Assembly: GCA_002391675.1 (NCBI GenBank)
Contig: DGFM01000017.1
Location: 106,482-124,079 of the forward strand
DNA length: 17,598 nt
Origin: Cloacimonetes bacterium UBA3900
Lineage (GTDB): Bacteria; Cloacimonadota; Cloacimonadia; Cloacimonadales; Cloacimonadaceae
Direction of reading: 5' to 3'
The notes under the pieces are model-generated. The model was not told where the DNA came from. It did no database searches and worked only from the letters and a program-made list of their open reading frames with translations. The translations under genes were made by a program, and so were the position numbers. Positions 7,901 through 13,687 of this stretch are shown here, one piece after another. Numbering within the stretch: position 1 is the stretch's first letter; the number at the start of each line of letters is the position of its first letter.

Positions 7901-8236
7901 CTGGACGCCTTTGCCTTTGATGAAAATGGCACCTCCACCACCAATACGGATGAGTTCAGGCTCTGGGGCATAGGCCTGCAACCCGGCTATCGGGGCGGCT
8001 GGGCAATGAAAGGCAGGTTTTCCAGCGAGCTGAAGATGCAGTATAACTTCCGTGATCAGGAAGGCTTCTTGAGCTTTCTGCCTGAGAAAAGAGGCGGCTT
8101 CATCCTGGGTTTCAAGCTGAATATGAACTACAGGATCAACGAATTCAGCACCATCAGCCTGGATTACTCCCTGGATGACTATCCCAAAGATAAGATCAAA
8201 CATCAGCTCAAGCTGGAGTTTAGAGCGGAGCTGTAA
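4970..8236 (+). CDS. Very large outer-membrane beta-barrel protein of unknown function
   Basis: An exported 1088-residue protein. A signal peptide (LLLLLTLFSG..., cleavage near ...LLSAS, about residue 22) precedes a beta-rich N-terminal region. That region has two related modules: KGIDYQIDYRRGIISF (about 64-79) and ERGSDYYIDYAEGSLMFN (about 293-310). Each runs on into a beta strand (VVLVSY, VSVWFKY), and the second is preceded by GSETVYINGV. A glycine/tyrosine segment, VGPGNGDYEQF...GKYRFVG, follows near 425-450. Residues from about 470 to the end are alternating polar/aromatic strands typical of a large barrel, closing with LKLEFRAEL. I know this style of protein from FCB-group genomes but cannot assign a function. 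It starts at GTG 4970 (or TTG 4973) with AAGGTG at 4954-4959; the ATG at 4962 is out of frame. Close spacing to both neighbours implies one operon. Confidence 0.75.
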   Translation: MLQSKYLLLLLTLFSGISLLSASPLLKEENIALTAGVYEYKLAAAPIIAQSELIQSTEGVLSKGIDYQIDYRRGIISFLSLPQTSVVLVSYILVPPSLSKPKQSYQIQALSDSLIQNIRPTQKSDLFQGDGKLLINGSKTFAVSFGDEGFDVLQSLYVKLSGEIMEGVSILAQLSDSESKLTPEGDSKELSSLDQVFIKLKAPRWALAMGDLDIKHEGTRYMDYYTRFEGIDLQLGRKNWGQVTYLAGGGESGRCEIHIIDGKQGPYYLNPGGEPGSLLVVAGSETVYINGVRQERGSDYYIDYAEGSLMFNRMVYSTDKVSVWFKYTGEYYPRHTFMYNLQAEVLPGFSLLHRYFTSFDSKDNPLVFDFTPEDLQALQNAGDSDAWSDGASLVEPGQGLYRLVVDETGFSYYEYALGDSLADYMVIFSYVGPGNGDYEQFSPGKYRFVGIGLGEWIPQKKLVAPKKTGNLALRAQYQQAQFDVGVEGVFSGHDQNTLSRLDNDDNLGGILYGWLRFQSAGKKIQPALSLEAEKRWAKTVLMSDFSSQVVNYDQGNLLLADSLAMENVGFNLAVDFDQYARPSLSMNYVRAERGIRQYVWRMGWQNKALKYLPASRINSTITSSSSESDSFNSGTSMSNAAETNWARKWLKIGGSANQQGFKSSDNATRDNFLRLNPFLELGDAQKAKTHLAFILDKSEHTQAAQTADTESQTYVFKQQINTLNHNLQLEYNHREYSASSDSTRSRYDLINHRSSNSFLNRALVLIANYQLNQTEFYPRIRELQYIGHGLGTVDSTGVITPNGDWDWAYVTSSQGSLSSENNLQASLYIKPANILSHKLLSRINSDISIWGTLQRMGDKSALPRLPIMLNPDQNDDKLIQHNQNYQQNIWIELLPGKMSSQLSWETMQNTDNRYQDKAFNSRDTKGMKIDLNRVGNYNFSLQLQHKKEEDSRYGSKLKNNNINGFVMRNFGKHSIVRLDAFAFDENGTSTTNTDEFRLWGIGLQPGYRGGWAMKGRFSSELKMQYNFRDQEGFLSFLPEKRGGFILGFKLNMNYRINEFSTISLDYSLDDYPKDKIKHQLKLEFRAEL

Positions 8237-8239
8237 CGG

Positions 8240-9010
8240 ATGAACATCCAACTGGGCGCACTCGATTATCTCATTGTCTTGCCGCTGGTGTTCCTGGCAG
8301 GCATTATCGACTCCATCGCCGGAGGTGGCGGGCTCATCACTTTACCGGCATACTGGATTATCGGCATCCCACCCGCTGTGGCTTTGGGTACAAATAAGTT
8401 TGCCTCCTTCAGCGGCACCACCTTCACCACGGCACGCTTTCTGAAGGCAGGGCTGCTGGATGTGCCTGTCGCTCTCATTGGTGCTGCCTTTGGTCTGGTA
8501 GGATCCTGGATAGGAACCCAAACCGCACTCACGGTTTCAGCCGGCTTTTTCAATATCCTGTTGCTGGTTTTGATCCCTATCGTCGCAGTCGTCATCCTCG
8601 CCACACCCAAGACGGGTACCGTCAATCGTGCCAGGGAGATAAAGCTGGGCAAGAGACTGGTATTGGGAAGCCTGGCCGGCTTGGTGATCGGCTTTTATGA
8701 TGGCTTCTTCGGCCCCGGCACAGGCACCTTTCTCATCCTCATCTACACTCTGGTTCTCAAGTATGACTTCGTGACAGCCAACGCCAATGCAAAGCTGGTC
8801 AACCTGGCTTCCAACTTCGCCGCCCTGATAGGCTTCATCATTGCCGGCAAGGTACTTTATGCCGTCGCCATCCCTGCTGCTTTCTGCGGAATCGCCGGCA
8901 ACTTGTTGGGCTCTTCCCTGGTGCTCAAAAGAGGCAATAAATTGATCAGGATCATCTTTATCCTGGTTCTTGTGCTGCTGATGCTCAAGATATTGGCAGA
9001 TATCCTCTAA
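8240..9010 (+). CDS. TauE/SafE (TSUP) family membrane transporter, YfcA-like
   Basis: A 256-residue polytopic inner-membrane protein of the TSUP family, whose members export or import sulfite, sulfoacetate or other small organic or sulfur anions. The family's two-fold pseudo-repeat is plain: GIIDSIAGGGGL (21-32) in the first half and GFYDGFFGPGTGTF (152-165) in the second. Both glycine-rich re-entrant motifs are close to E. coli YfcA, as are ALGTNK (49-54) and the ANAKLVN and GNKLIR segments near the end. About eight hydrophobic helices fit the usual topology. The start codon is three bases after the preceding stop, and CGGAG of the upstream gene's last codons can serve as ribosome site, so it is probably translationally coupled. 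Its substrate, and its connection to the outer-membrane protein, are unknown. Confidence 0.85.
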   Translation: MNIQLGALDYLIVLPLVFLAGIIDSIAGGGGLITLPAYWIIGIPPAVALGTNKFASFSGTTFTTARFLKAGLLDVPVALIGAAFGLVGSWIGTQTALTVSAGFFNILLLVLIPIVAVVILATPKTGTVNRAREIKLGKRLVLGSLAGLVIGFYDGFFGPGTGTFLILIYTLVLKYDFVTANANAKLVNLASNFAALIGFIIAGKVLYAVAIPAAFCGIAGNLLGSSLVLKRGNKLIRIIFILVLVLLMLKILADIL

Positions 9011-9082
9011 CGGAATTCAGCCACGTAAGCATTTGCCATTTAAGACGTAAGCTGCCTTTCGCAAGCAATTTGAATAAAAAGC

Positions 9083-9110
9083 TTGACTAAAACCGCCCTT
9101 TGTACATAAT
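9083..9110 (+). promoter_or_regulatory. Promoter of the small secreted protein/tRNA-Thr unit
   Basis: TTGACT (9083-9088) and CATAAT (9105-9110) are separated by 16 bases, followed 42 bases later by ATG 9152. It is the only good promoter I see before the secreted protein, tRNA-Thr and T9SS-protein series. The rest of 9011-9151 shows no hairpin terminator for the upstream operon. Confidence 0.6.
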
Positions 9111-9151
9111 GAATCTCAAGTGATCAGACAAAATAAAACAAGGAGTTAAAG

Positions 9152-9829
9152 ATGAGAAAGGCACTGTTACTTATTACAAGCTTACTTATCCTGTGCTTGC
9201 CGCTACTGGCACAAGAGCAACGTGAGCTGTCCACGCCTTTGGCAAAGCAGTTTCCTGCCAAAGAGCTCAATCTGGAGCTTCGCTTTTCAGCAGAGCTTCA
9301 ACGTCTTTATTTCCAAGTTAATGCGATCGCTGACAAGGCGTCTGTAGACGAATCTGCACTCGTGGGCTTCTTCCTGCCCGAGGCTGCTCGCATTCAAGCC
9401 ATGCAGATTGATAACAAACCAATACGTTTCAGAATTTACCGCAACCTCACCTTCAGCCCACCGCTTGAGGATGAGAGCATTTTGGCAGACGACTCGCCAG
9501 TGCGCTACTGTGTTATCCCGATGGATAACTATTCCCAGTTTCCAGATCAGGTCGAGATTCGGATAGACTATTTTCTGGATATGCCCGCTTTTGAGGCCAA
9601 TGCTTTCGGTCAAGAGTGCACATCCCTCAGTCCCGAACTGTTTTGGTATCCCAGAAACCTTTCACAAGGCACAGATATCAGCTTGAAGCTGATAACCACA
9701 CCCTATTTTAGATTAAGCTTGGGTGAAGCCTTAATCCCCTGCAAGGACCATGATTATAGGCGTGAACACATAACCAAGTTTAGAGATAATCCCAATAAAC
9801 CACTTAGTTTAACTATTACCAAAGAATGA
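9152..9829 (+). CDS. Secreted protein of unknown function
   Basis: A 225-residue exported protein. A signal peptide (MRKALLLITSLLILCLPLLA, cleavage after Ala20) leads into a beta-strand-rich domain without membrane helices. The composition (LNLELRFS, LVGFFLPEAARI, VEIRIDYFLDM, then a short SPELFWYPRN and SLKLITTP) recalls the N-terminal beta domain of M1-type aminopeptidases, where a 'W-x-P' segment precedes the 'l-x-l-x-x-P' strand. The peptidase domain with HExxH is absent, so no activity can be claimed. I do not recognise the family. The start is well supported by AAGGAG (9140-9145). The stop codon is one base ahead of a tRNA gene, and the next protein gene downstream is also exported. Confidence 0.7.
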   Translation: MRKALLLITSLLILCLPLLAQEQRELSTPLAKQFPAKELNLELRFSAELQRLYFQVNAIADKASVDESALVGFFLPEAARIQAMQIDNKPIRFRIYRNLTFSPPLEDESILADDSPVRYCVIPMDNYSQFPDQVEIRIDYFLDMPAFEANAFGQECTSLSPELFWYPRNLSQGTDISLKLITTPYFRLSLGEALIPCKDHDYRREHITKFRDNPNKPLSLTITKE

Positions 9830-9830
9830 A

Positions 9831-9906
9831 GCTAAATTAGCTCAGATGGCAGAGCAACTGATTCGTAATCAGTAGGTCGGGGGTTCGACTCCCCCATTTA
9901 GCTCCA
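9831..9906 (+). tRNA. tRNA-Thr, anticodon CGT
   Basis: A 76-nt complete cloverleaf. The acceptor stem GCTAAAT pairs with ATTTAGC, followed by T and an encoded CCA. The anticodon stem ACTGA/TCAGT encloses TTCGTAA with anticodon CGT at 9864-9866 (reads ACG). The T-stem GGGGG/CCCCC encloses TTCGACT. It starts one base after the stop codon of the secreted-protein gene and was probably transcribed from the promoter at 9083. Confidence 0.97.
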
Positions 9907-9936
9907 TCTTTCTTTTTGATTGAAAACACCTGTCAA

Positions 9937-9962
9937 TTGGGCGTTGTCTTGCCCAGAGGAGG
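9937..9962 (+). promoter_or_regulatory. Small hairpin abutting a strong ribosome-binding site
   Basis: TGGGC (9938-9942) can pair with GCCCA (9951-9955), extended by G-T pairs on both sides. AGGAGG (9957-9962) follows at once, seven bases before ATG 9970. This ribosome site decides the start; an in-frame TTG at 9916 lies upstream of the hairpin and has no such site. Whether the hairpin stabilises the RNA end left by tRNA processing or tunes translation is open. Confidence 0.45.
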
Positions 9963-9969
9963 AAAGATT

Positions 9970-11973
9970 ATGAAACGCTTACTCGTAGTACTTATCGGTC
10001 TTATTGCTATTACCGCTCATGCCTTGCCTCATGAGCAGGCTGAGCCAGACCGTGCCCTGAGAATGATGTCCATGAACAACGGCTACTTCAAGGCCGACGT
10101 TTCAAACTATGGACACAGCAAGGACATAAAGGTCAACGATGGCACAAACCTTGTATTTAACTCGTCCATATGGATTTCCGGCAAGAAATATCGCAGAGAT
10201 GCAGCCGGACGCAAGCTCTATTGGCTCACCTATCCGCCCACACCGGATGCCATGCAAACAGTACATGAGGCGCATCAGGACTGGACTCCAGACCTCGTTG
10301 CCGTGCAGGACACCCTTACATCCATAGGTTTTGATGGCGACCTGGACCTCTATGAGCTCCTCCCCGCCTACAATCCCCTGATGGCGAGCAATCAGGACCT
10401 GGAAACACTTATTGCCACATTCTTCCAGCATGATAGCGTGTTGAGAAGCATTATGGGGGATCCCGCGCCTTTGCCATTTGATCCTTACAACAGCGAGACG
10501 TTCTGCTTTTCCATTCCCCAATCCAACACATTTAATACTCCCGGATTCATCACCGGCAGTGCCTATTATTATGACTACTGCCCGTTTGGCACTGTGGGAG
10601 ACAGAGACCTGGGCCAAGGAAGAAACAGAAACACACACTGGCCCCTGGGATTGGCTGTGCATCAGGAAAGCTATATGTGGACTCTGCTGGACTATCATCG
10701 GATGTTGGTCACCAAGTATACAGTCCACAATACCAACGACCAAGACATCGTCGAAGACTTGGCTATCGGACATTATGTAGATGCAGATGTTGGCCCAGAA
10801 CCTGGAGGGGTGGCTATAGCAGCGGACGATGTGAGCGGCTATGTCAAAGGTACCGGTTATGAATTTGCCTACAGTCGGGACTATGACGGTGATGACGGCC
10901 TCACTCCATACCTCATTGCCAGCAAAGTCATTGTTCCTGAAAGGGATTATCAAAAGACATCCTGCTGGGCTTGGGAAATAGGAGACGGGCCGAGAGATTT
11001 CAATCCCCAAAACATATATCTGACAAACAACAGAACGACAAATGAAAAGTATTATCTGCTCACCGGCAGGAATCCCAATGATCTGAAATACCTTTCCCTC
11101 AGGCCCGATCTTGACGATATCACAGAATATGAGCAGCCCATAGCTACTGACACCAGGTTTTTGCAAAGCATCTACGGAGCTCAGCCCGATACTCCGGAAT
11201 ACAATCTTACCGACGCCGATGGAAACCACACACATCGCTTCAACCTCGCACCCGGTGAATCCTTCAGCTTCTACACCATACTCTTCGTGGGTGAAAGCAT
11301 TGATGATCTCAAGAGCCAGTCCCAGGCGATTGAATCCTTTGTAAACAGCGACTTCCATATCCCCCCAAACAGCAATCAGCCCTGTTTCCCCTATTTGCAT
11401 GGTACCGGATACTATCCGCCAAGTACCCTGATGCTCACCTGGTATTCTGTCAACAATCCGGACCGCTTTGTGGTAGCCTATAGAAACACCCCAAATCGCA
11501 ACAATGGCAACGATGACTGGACCATCATCACTTTGCCGGGCACTGCAAGGGAATGCACCCTCACCGATCTGTCACAAGATGCCTGGTATGATGTGAAAGT
11601 TGGCGCCTACTTCTACACCCCAGATGAGGTGTATTTGGAAAGCAAGACTATTACCCTGATACCGGCTACCAGCGACACAGACGACAACGTTATCACTCCC
11701 GCTTTTGCGATAAAAGCATATCCCAACCCCTTCAAAGCAACCACTACAATCCAATATGAGCTCAAACAGGCTGGAGACTTGGAGATTGACGTCTATAACA
11801 TACGTGGTCAAAAGGTACGCCGCCTCTATGAAGGAAACGCTGCAGCGGGTATGTATCAGCTTGACTGGGATGCCAAAGATGAGCACGGTAAGACGTGTTC
11901 CGACGGCATTTACTTCCTGAGAATCAAGTCTGACAAACTGGTGCAACACAAGAAGATCTCACTCATCAAATAA
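9970..11973 (+). CDS. Secreted protein with T9SS-type (Por/FlgD-like) C-terminal sorting domain
   Basis: A 667-residue exported protein. A signal peptide (MKRLLVVLIGLIAITAHA) is followed by a large beta-rich domain that begins with MNNGYFKADVSNYGHS and NSSIWISGKKY, a pattern seen in many FCB-group surface proteins. A fibronectin-III-like segment lies at about 485-580 (LMLTWYSV...FVVAYR...YDVKVGAYF). The last 85 residues form the type A sorting domain: AYPNPF, then TIQYEL, IDVYNIRGQKVR, GMYQLDWDAKDEHG and DGIYFLRI, ending in ISLIK. In species with a type IX system such domains direct passage through the outer membrane and attachment or release; no T9SS component gene is in this window. The role of the main domain is unknown. 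It is followed by a strong terminator. Confidence 0.85.
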   Translation: MKRLLVVLIGLIAITAHALPHEQAEPDRALRMMSMNNGYFKADVSNYGHSKDIKVNDGTNLVFNSSIWISGKKYRRDAAGRKLYWLTYPPTPDAMQTVHEAHQDWTPDLVAVQDTLTSIGFDGDLDLYELLPAYNPLMASNQDLETLIATFFQHDSVLRSIMGDPAPLPFDPYNSETFCFSIPQSNTFNTPGFITGSAYYYDYCPFGTVGDRDLGQGRNRNTHWPLGLAVHQESYMWTLLDYHRMLVTKYTVHNTNDQDIVEDLAIGHYVDADVGPEPGGVAIAADDVSGYVKGTGYEFAYSRDYDGDDGLTPYLIASKVIVPERDYQKTSCWAWEIGDGPRDFNPQNIYLTNNRTTNEKYYLLTGRNPNDLKYLSLRPDLDDITEYEQPIATDTRFLQSIYGAQPDTPEYNLTDADGNHTHRFNLAPGESFSFYTILFVGESIDDLKSQSQAIESFVNSDFHIPPNSNQPCFPYLHGTGYYPPSTLMLTWYSVNNPDRFVVAYRNTPNRNNGNDDWTIITLPGTARECTLTDLSQDAWYDVKVGAYFYTPDEVYLESKTITLIPATSDTDDNVITPAFAIKAYPNPFKATTTIQYELKQAGDLEIDVYNIRGQKVRRLYEGNAAAGMYQLDWDAKDEHGKTCSDGIYFLRIKSDKLVQHKKISLIK

Positions 11974-11991
11974 AGTTAACAAATCAAGCAG

Positions 11992-12022
11992 AAAAGCAGG
12001 TTCGCTTGGAACCTGCTTTTTT
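11992..12022 (+). terminator. Rho-independent terminator after the T9SS-sorted protein
   Basis: A 12-bp perfect stem AAAAGCAGGTTC (11992-12003) pairs with GAACCTGCTTTT (12009-12020) around GCTTG, followed by two more T. It is 18 bases past the stop codon. Confidence 0.92.
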
Positions 12023-12052
12023 GACTTATATCAAAAATACAGGATTTTACCG

Positions 12053-13048
12053 ATGATTAAACAGCGGAAACACTCAGCAATCGCCCTCTTCTCGGGTGGC
12101 TTGGACAGCATCCTGGCGGTGAAGTGGATGCAAAAGCTTGGCTACACGGTCTACAGCGTGTTCTTCTCCACACCATATCTGACGCCGGACAAGGCGCTCA
12201 AAAGTGCACGGGCAAACGGTATAGAGCTGATCGTGCGCGATATTACCGATGAGCACCTGAAGATAGTCCAAAATCCCAAATATGGCTATGGAAAGAACCA
12301 CAACCCCTGCATCGACTGTCGAGCCCTGATGTTCCAACTGGCCGGAAAGATGCTGGACGAGCTGGGCGCCTCCTTCATTATTTCGGGTGAAGTGCTGGGC
12401 CAAAGACCTATGTCACAGCGCTTTCAAGCCCTGATGCAGGTATCCAAGGGCAGTGAAATGAAAGACCTTATCGTCCGCCCCTTGAGCCAAAAGCTGCTTC
12501 CCGACAGCAAGCCCATCTTGGAAGGCTGGGTAAATAAAGATGAGATGCTGGATTTGCAAGGCAGGGGACGCACCCGGCAAATGGAACTGGCTCAGCAGCT
12601 GGGAGTAATAGAATACCCATCCCCAGGCGGAGGCTGCTTGCTCACCGATATCAGCTTTACGCTGCGTCTGCGTGACCTGATCAACCACGGGCAAGACAAC
12701 CCTTTACAGATCGAGCTGCTCAAGTGGGGACGCCACTTCCGCCTCTCACCCACCTTGAAGCTGATCGTGGGCAGACACAAGAACGACAACTTTGGCCTCG
12801 ACCAAGCTGCCAAAGACTTGCCCCGCTTACAGATAAGGGATGTACCCGGGCCTCTGGGCGTACTCACTGCATCGGATGCCACACAAGAAGAGCTGAGCTT
12901 GGCCGCCTCCATCCTGCTCTCCTACTGCAACAAAGCCCCGGATCCGGGAGCTGTAATTTATAGCATTGACAGCATTGAATCATCTCAGATAATGGCACAC
13001 AAGCGCTCCAAGGATTCCCTGGCGCAATATATAATATCAATTGAATAG
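12053..13048 (+). CDS. PP-loop ATPase, ThiI/MnmA-like tRNA sulfurtransferase candidate
   Basis: A 331-residue cytoplasmic protein of the adenine-nucleotide alpha-hydrolase superfamily. The PP-loop is FSGGLDS (13-19). NPCIDC (84-89) gives a CxxC, and a third cysteine sits in SPGGGCLLT (Cys195). SGEVLGQRPMSQ (111-122) and the GWVNKDEMLDLQGRGRTRQ region (158-176) are typical of a ThiI-like family often annotated as tRNA 4-thiouridine or 2-thiouridine synthase. Three conserved cysteines in this arrangement match enzymes such as TtuA and [4Fe-4S]-type MnmA/ThiI, where a cluster replaces the rhodanese sulfur carrier. No THUMP or rhodanese domain is present. The role in tRNA thiolation is inferred; the exact nucleotide is not readable. 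AGGA (12041-12044) supports the start. It leads a three-gene operon with gaps of nine and three bases. Confidence 0.75.
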   Translation: MIKQRKHSAIALFSGGLDSILAVKWMQKLGYTVYSVFFSTPYLTPDKALKSARANGIELIVRDITDEHLKIVQNPKYGYGKNHNPCIDCRALMFQLAGKMLDELGASFIISGEVLGQRPMSQRFQALMQVSKGSEMKDLIVRPLSQKLLPDSKPILEGWVNKDEMLDLQGRGRTRQMELAQQLGVIEYPSPGGGCLLTDISFTLRLRDLINHGQDNPLQIELLKWGRHFRLSPTLKLIVGRHKNDNFGLDQAAKDLPRLQIRDVPGPLGVLTASDATQEELSLAASILLSYCNKAPDPGAVIYSIDSIESSQIMAHKRSKDSLAQYIISIE

Positions 13049-13057
13049 GAAATACAG

Positions 13058-13684
13058 ATGTTACACATTGAACCTTTTATACTGCTAAGAGAATATGGCA
13101 CCAACACTTGGCTGCTTTATGATGACGTGTCGCTTGAAGGCATAGTGGTCGATCCCGCCGCACCCTCAGAAGTGCTGCTGGAAAGGATCAAAGACCTGGG
13201 CCTCAAGATCAAGATGATCTTCAACACGCACGGACATGGCGACCACATCGCCGGCAACGCTTTCTTTGCCGAAAAGCTGAAGGCACCCTTGGCCATTCAT
13301 AAAGACGATGCGGCTATGCTGACGGACAACCACAAAAACCTCAGCGTGTTCATGGGCAGCCCTCTGCCAAGCAAGGAAGCAGACGTGCTTTTGGAAGATG
13401 GCTACACTCTGAAGCTGGGAGAGTACGAGCTCAAGGTGATCCACACCCCGGGCCACACACCCGGCGGCATCTGCCTCTATATAGACAAATATCTGATCAG
13501 CGGCGACACACTCTTTGAGCTCAGCATCGGACGCACAGATTTCCCCGGCGGCAGCCACTCCGGCCTCATCAGGTCCATCCAGGAAAAGCTTTTCGTCTTG
13601 CCGGATGACGTGATCGTCTTCCCCGGGCACGGCCCGCAAACCACCATCGGACTGGAAAAGTCCAACAACCCCTTCTTGAGATAA
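13058..13684 (+). CDS. MBL-fold metallo-hydrolase, YcbL/glyoxalase II-like
   Basis: A 208-residue cytoplasmic metallo-beta-lactamase-fold hydrolase with a complete metal set: THGHGDHIAG (57-66), HTPGHTPGG (about 129-137), SGDTLF (about 148-153) and FPGHGPQ (about 188-194). The 'GRTDFPGG' turn and the ending NPFLR are shared with E. coli YcbL and similar single-domain glyoxalase II-like thioesterases, which hydrolyse glutathione- or other thiol esters. It lacks the glyoxalase II C-terminal substrate domain, so the substrate is uncertain. It sits nine bases after the PP-loop gene and three before the GMP synthase gene. A link to sulfur chemistry with the PP-loop protein is possible but unproven. 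Confidence 0.88.
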   Translation: MLHIEPFILLREYGTNTWLLYDDVSLEGIVVDPAAPSEVLLERIKDLGLKIKMIFNTHGHGDHIAGNAFFAEKLKAPLAIHKDDAAMLTDNHKNLSVFMGSPLPSKEADVLLEDGYTLKLGEYELKVIHTPGHTPGGICLYIDKYLISGDTLFELSIGRTDFPGGSHSGLIRSIQEKLFVLPDDVIVFPGHGPQTTIGLEKSNNPFLR

Positions 13685-13687
13685 GCG

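Noticed and set aside
9916..9969. TTG start extending the T9SS-sorted protein by 18 residues
   Set aside because: No ribosome site; AGGAGG and the signal peptide place the start at 9970.
10102..11400. 432-codon minus-strand open frame
   Set aside because: Antisense to the T9SS-sorted protein, with no ribosome site or recognisable motif; the plus frame has signal peptide, sorting domain and ribosome site.
12021..12049. TTGACT after the terminator as promoter of the PP-loop operon
   Set aside because: Its best -10 (ATTTTA, 12044-12049) would start transcription at or beyond the ATG at 12053; leaderless use cannot be excluded but is unsupported.
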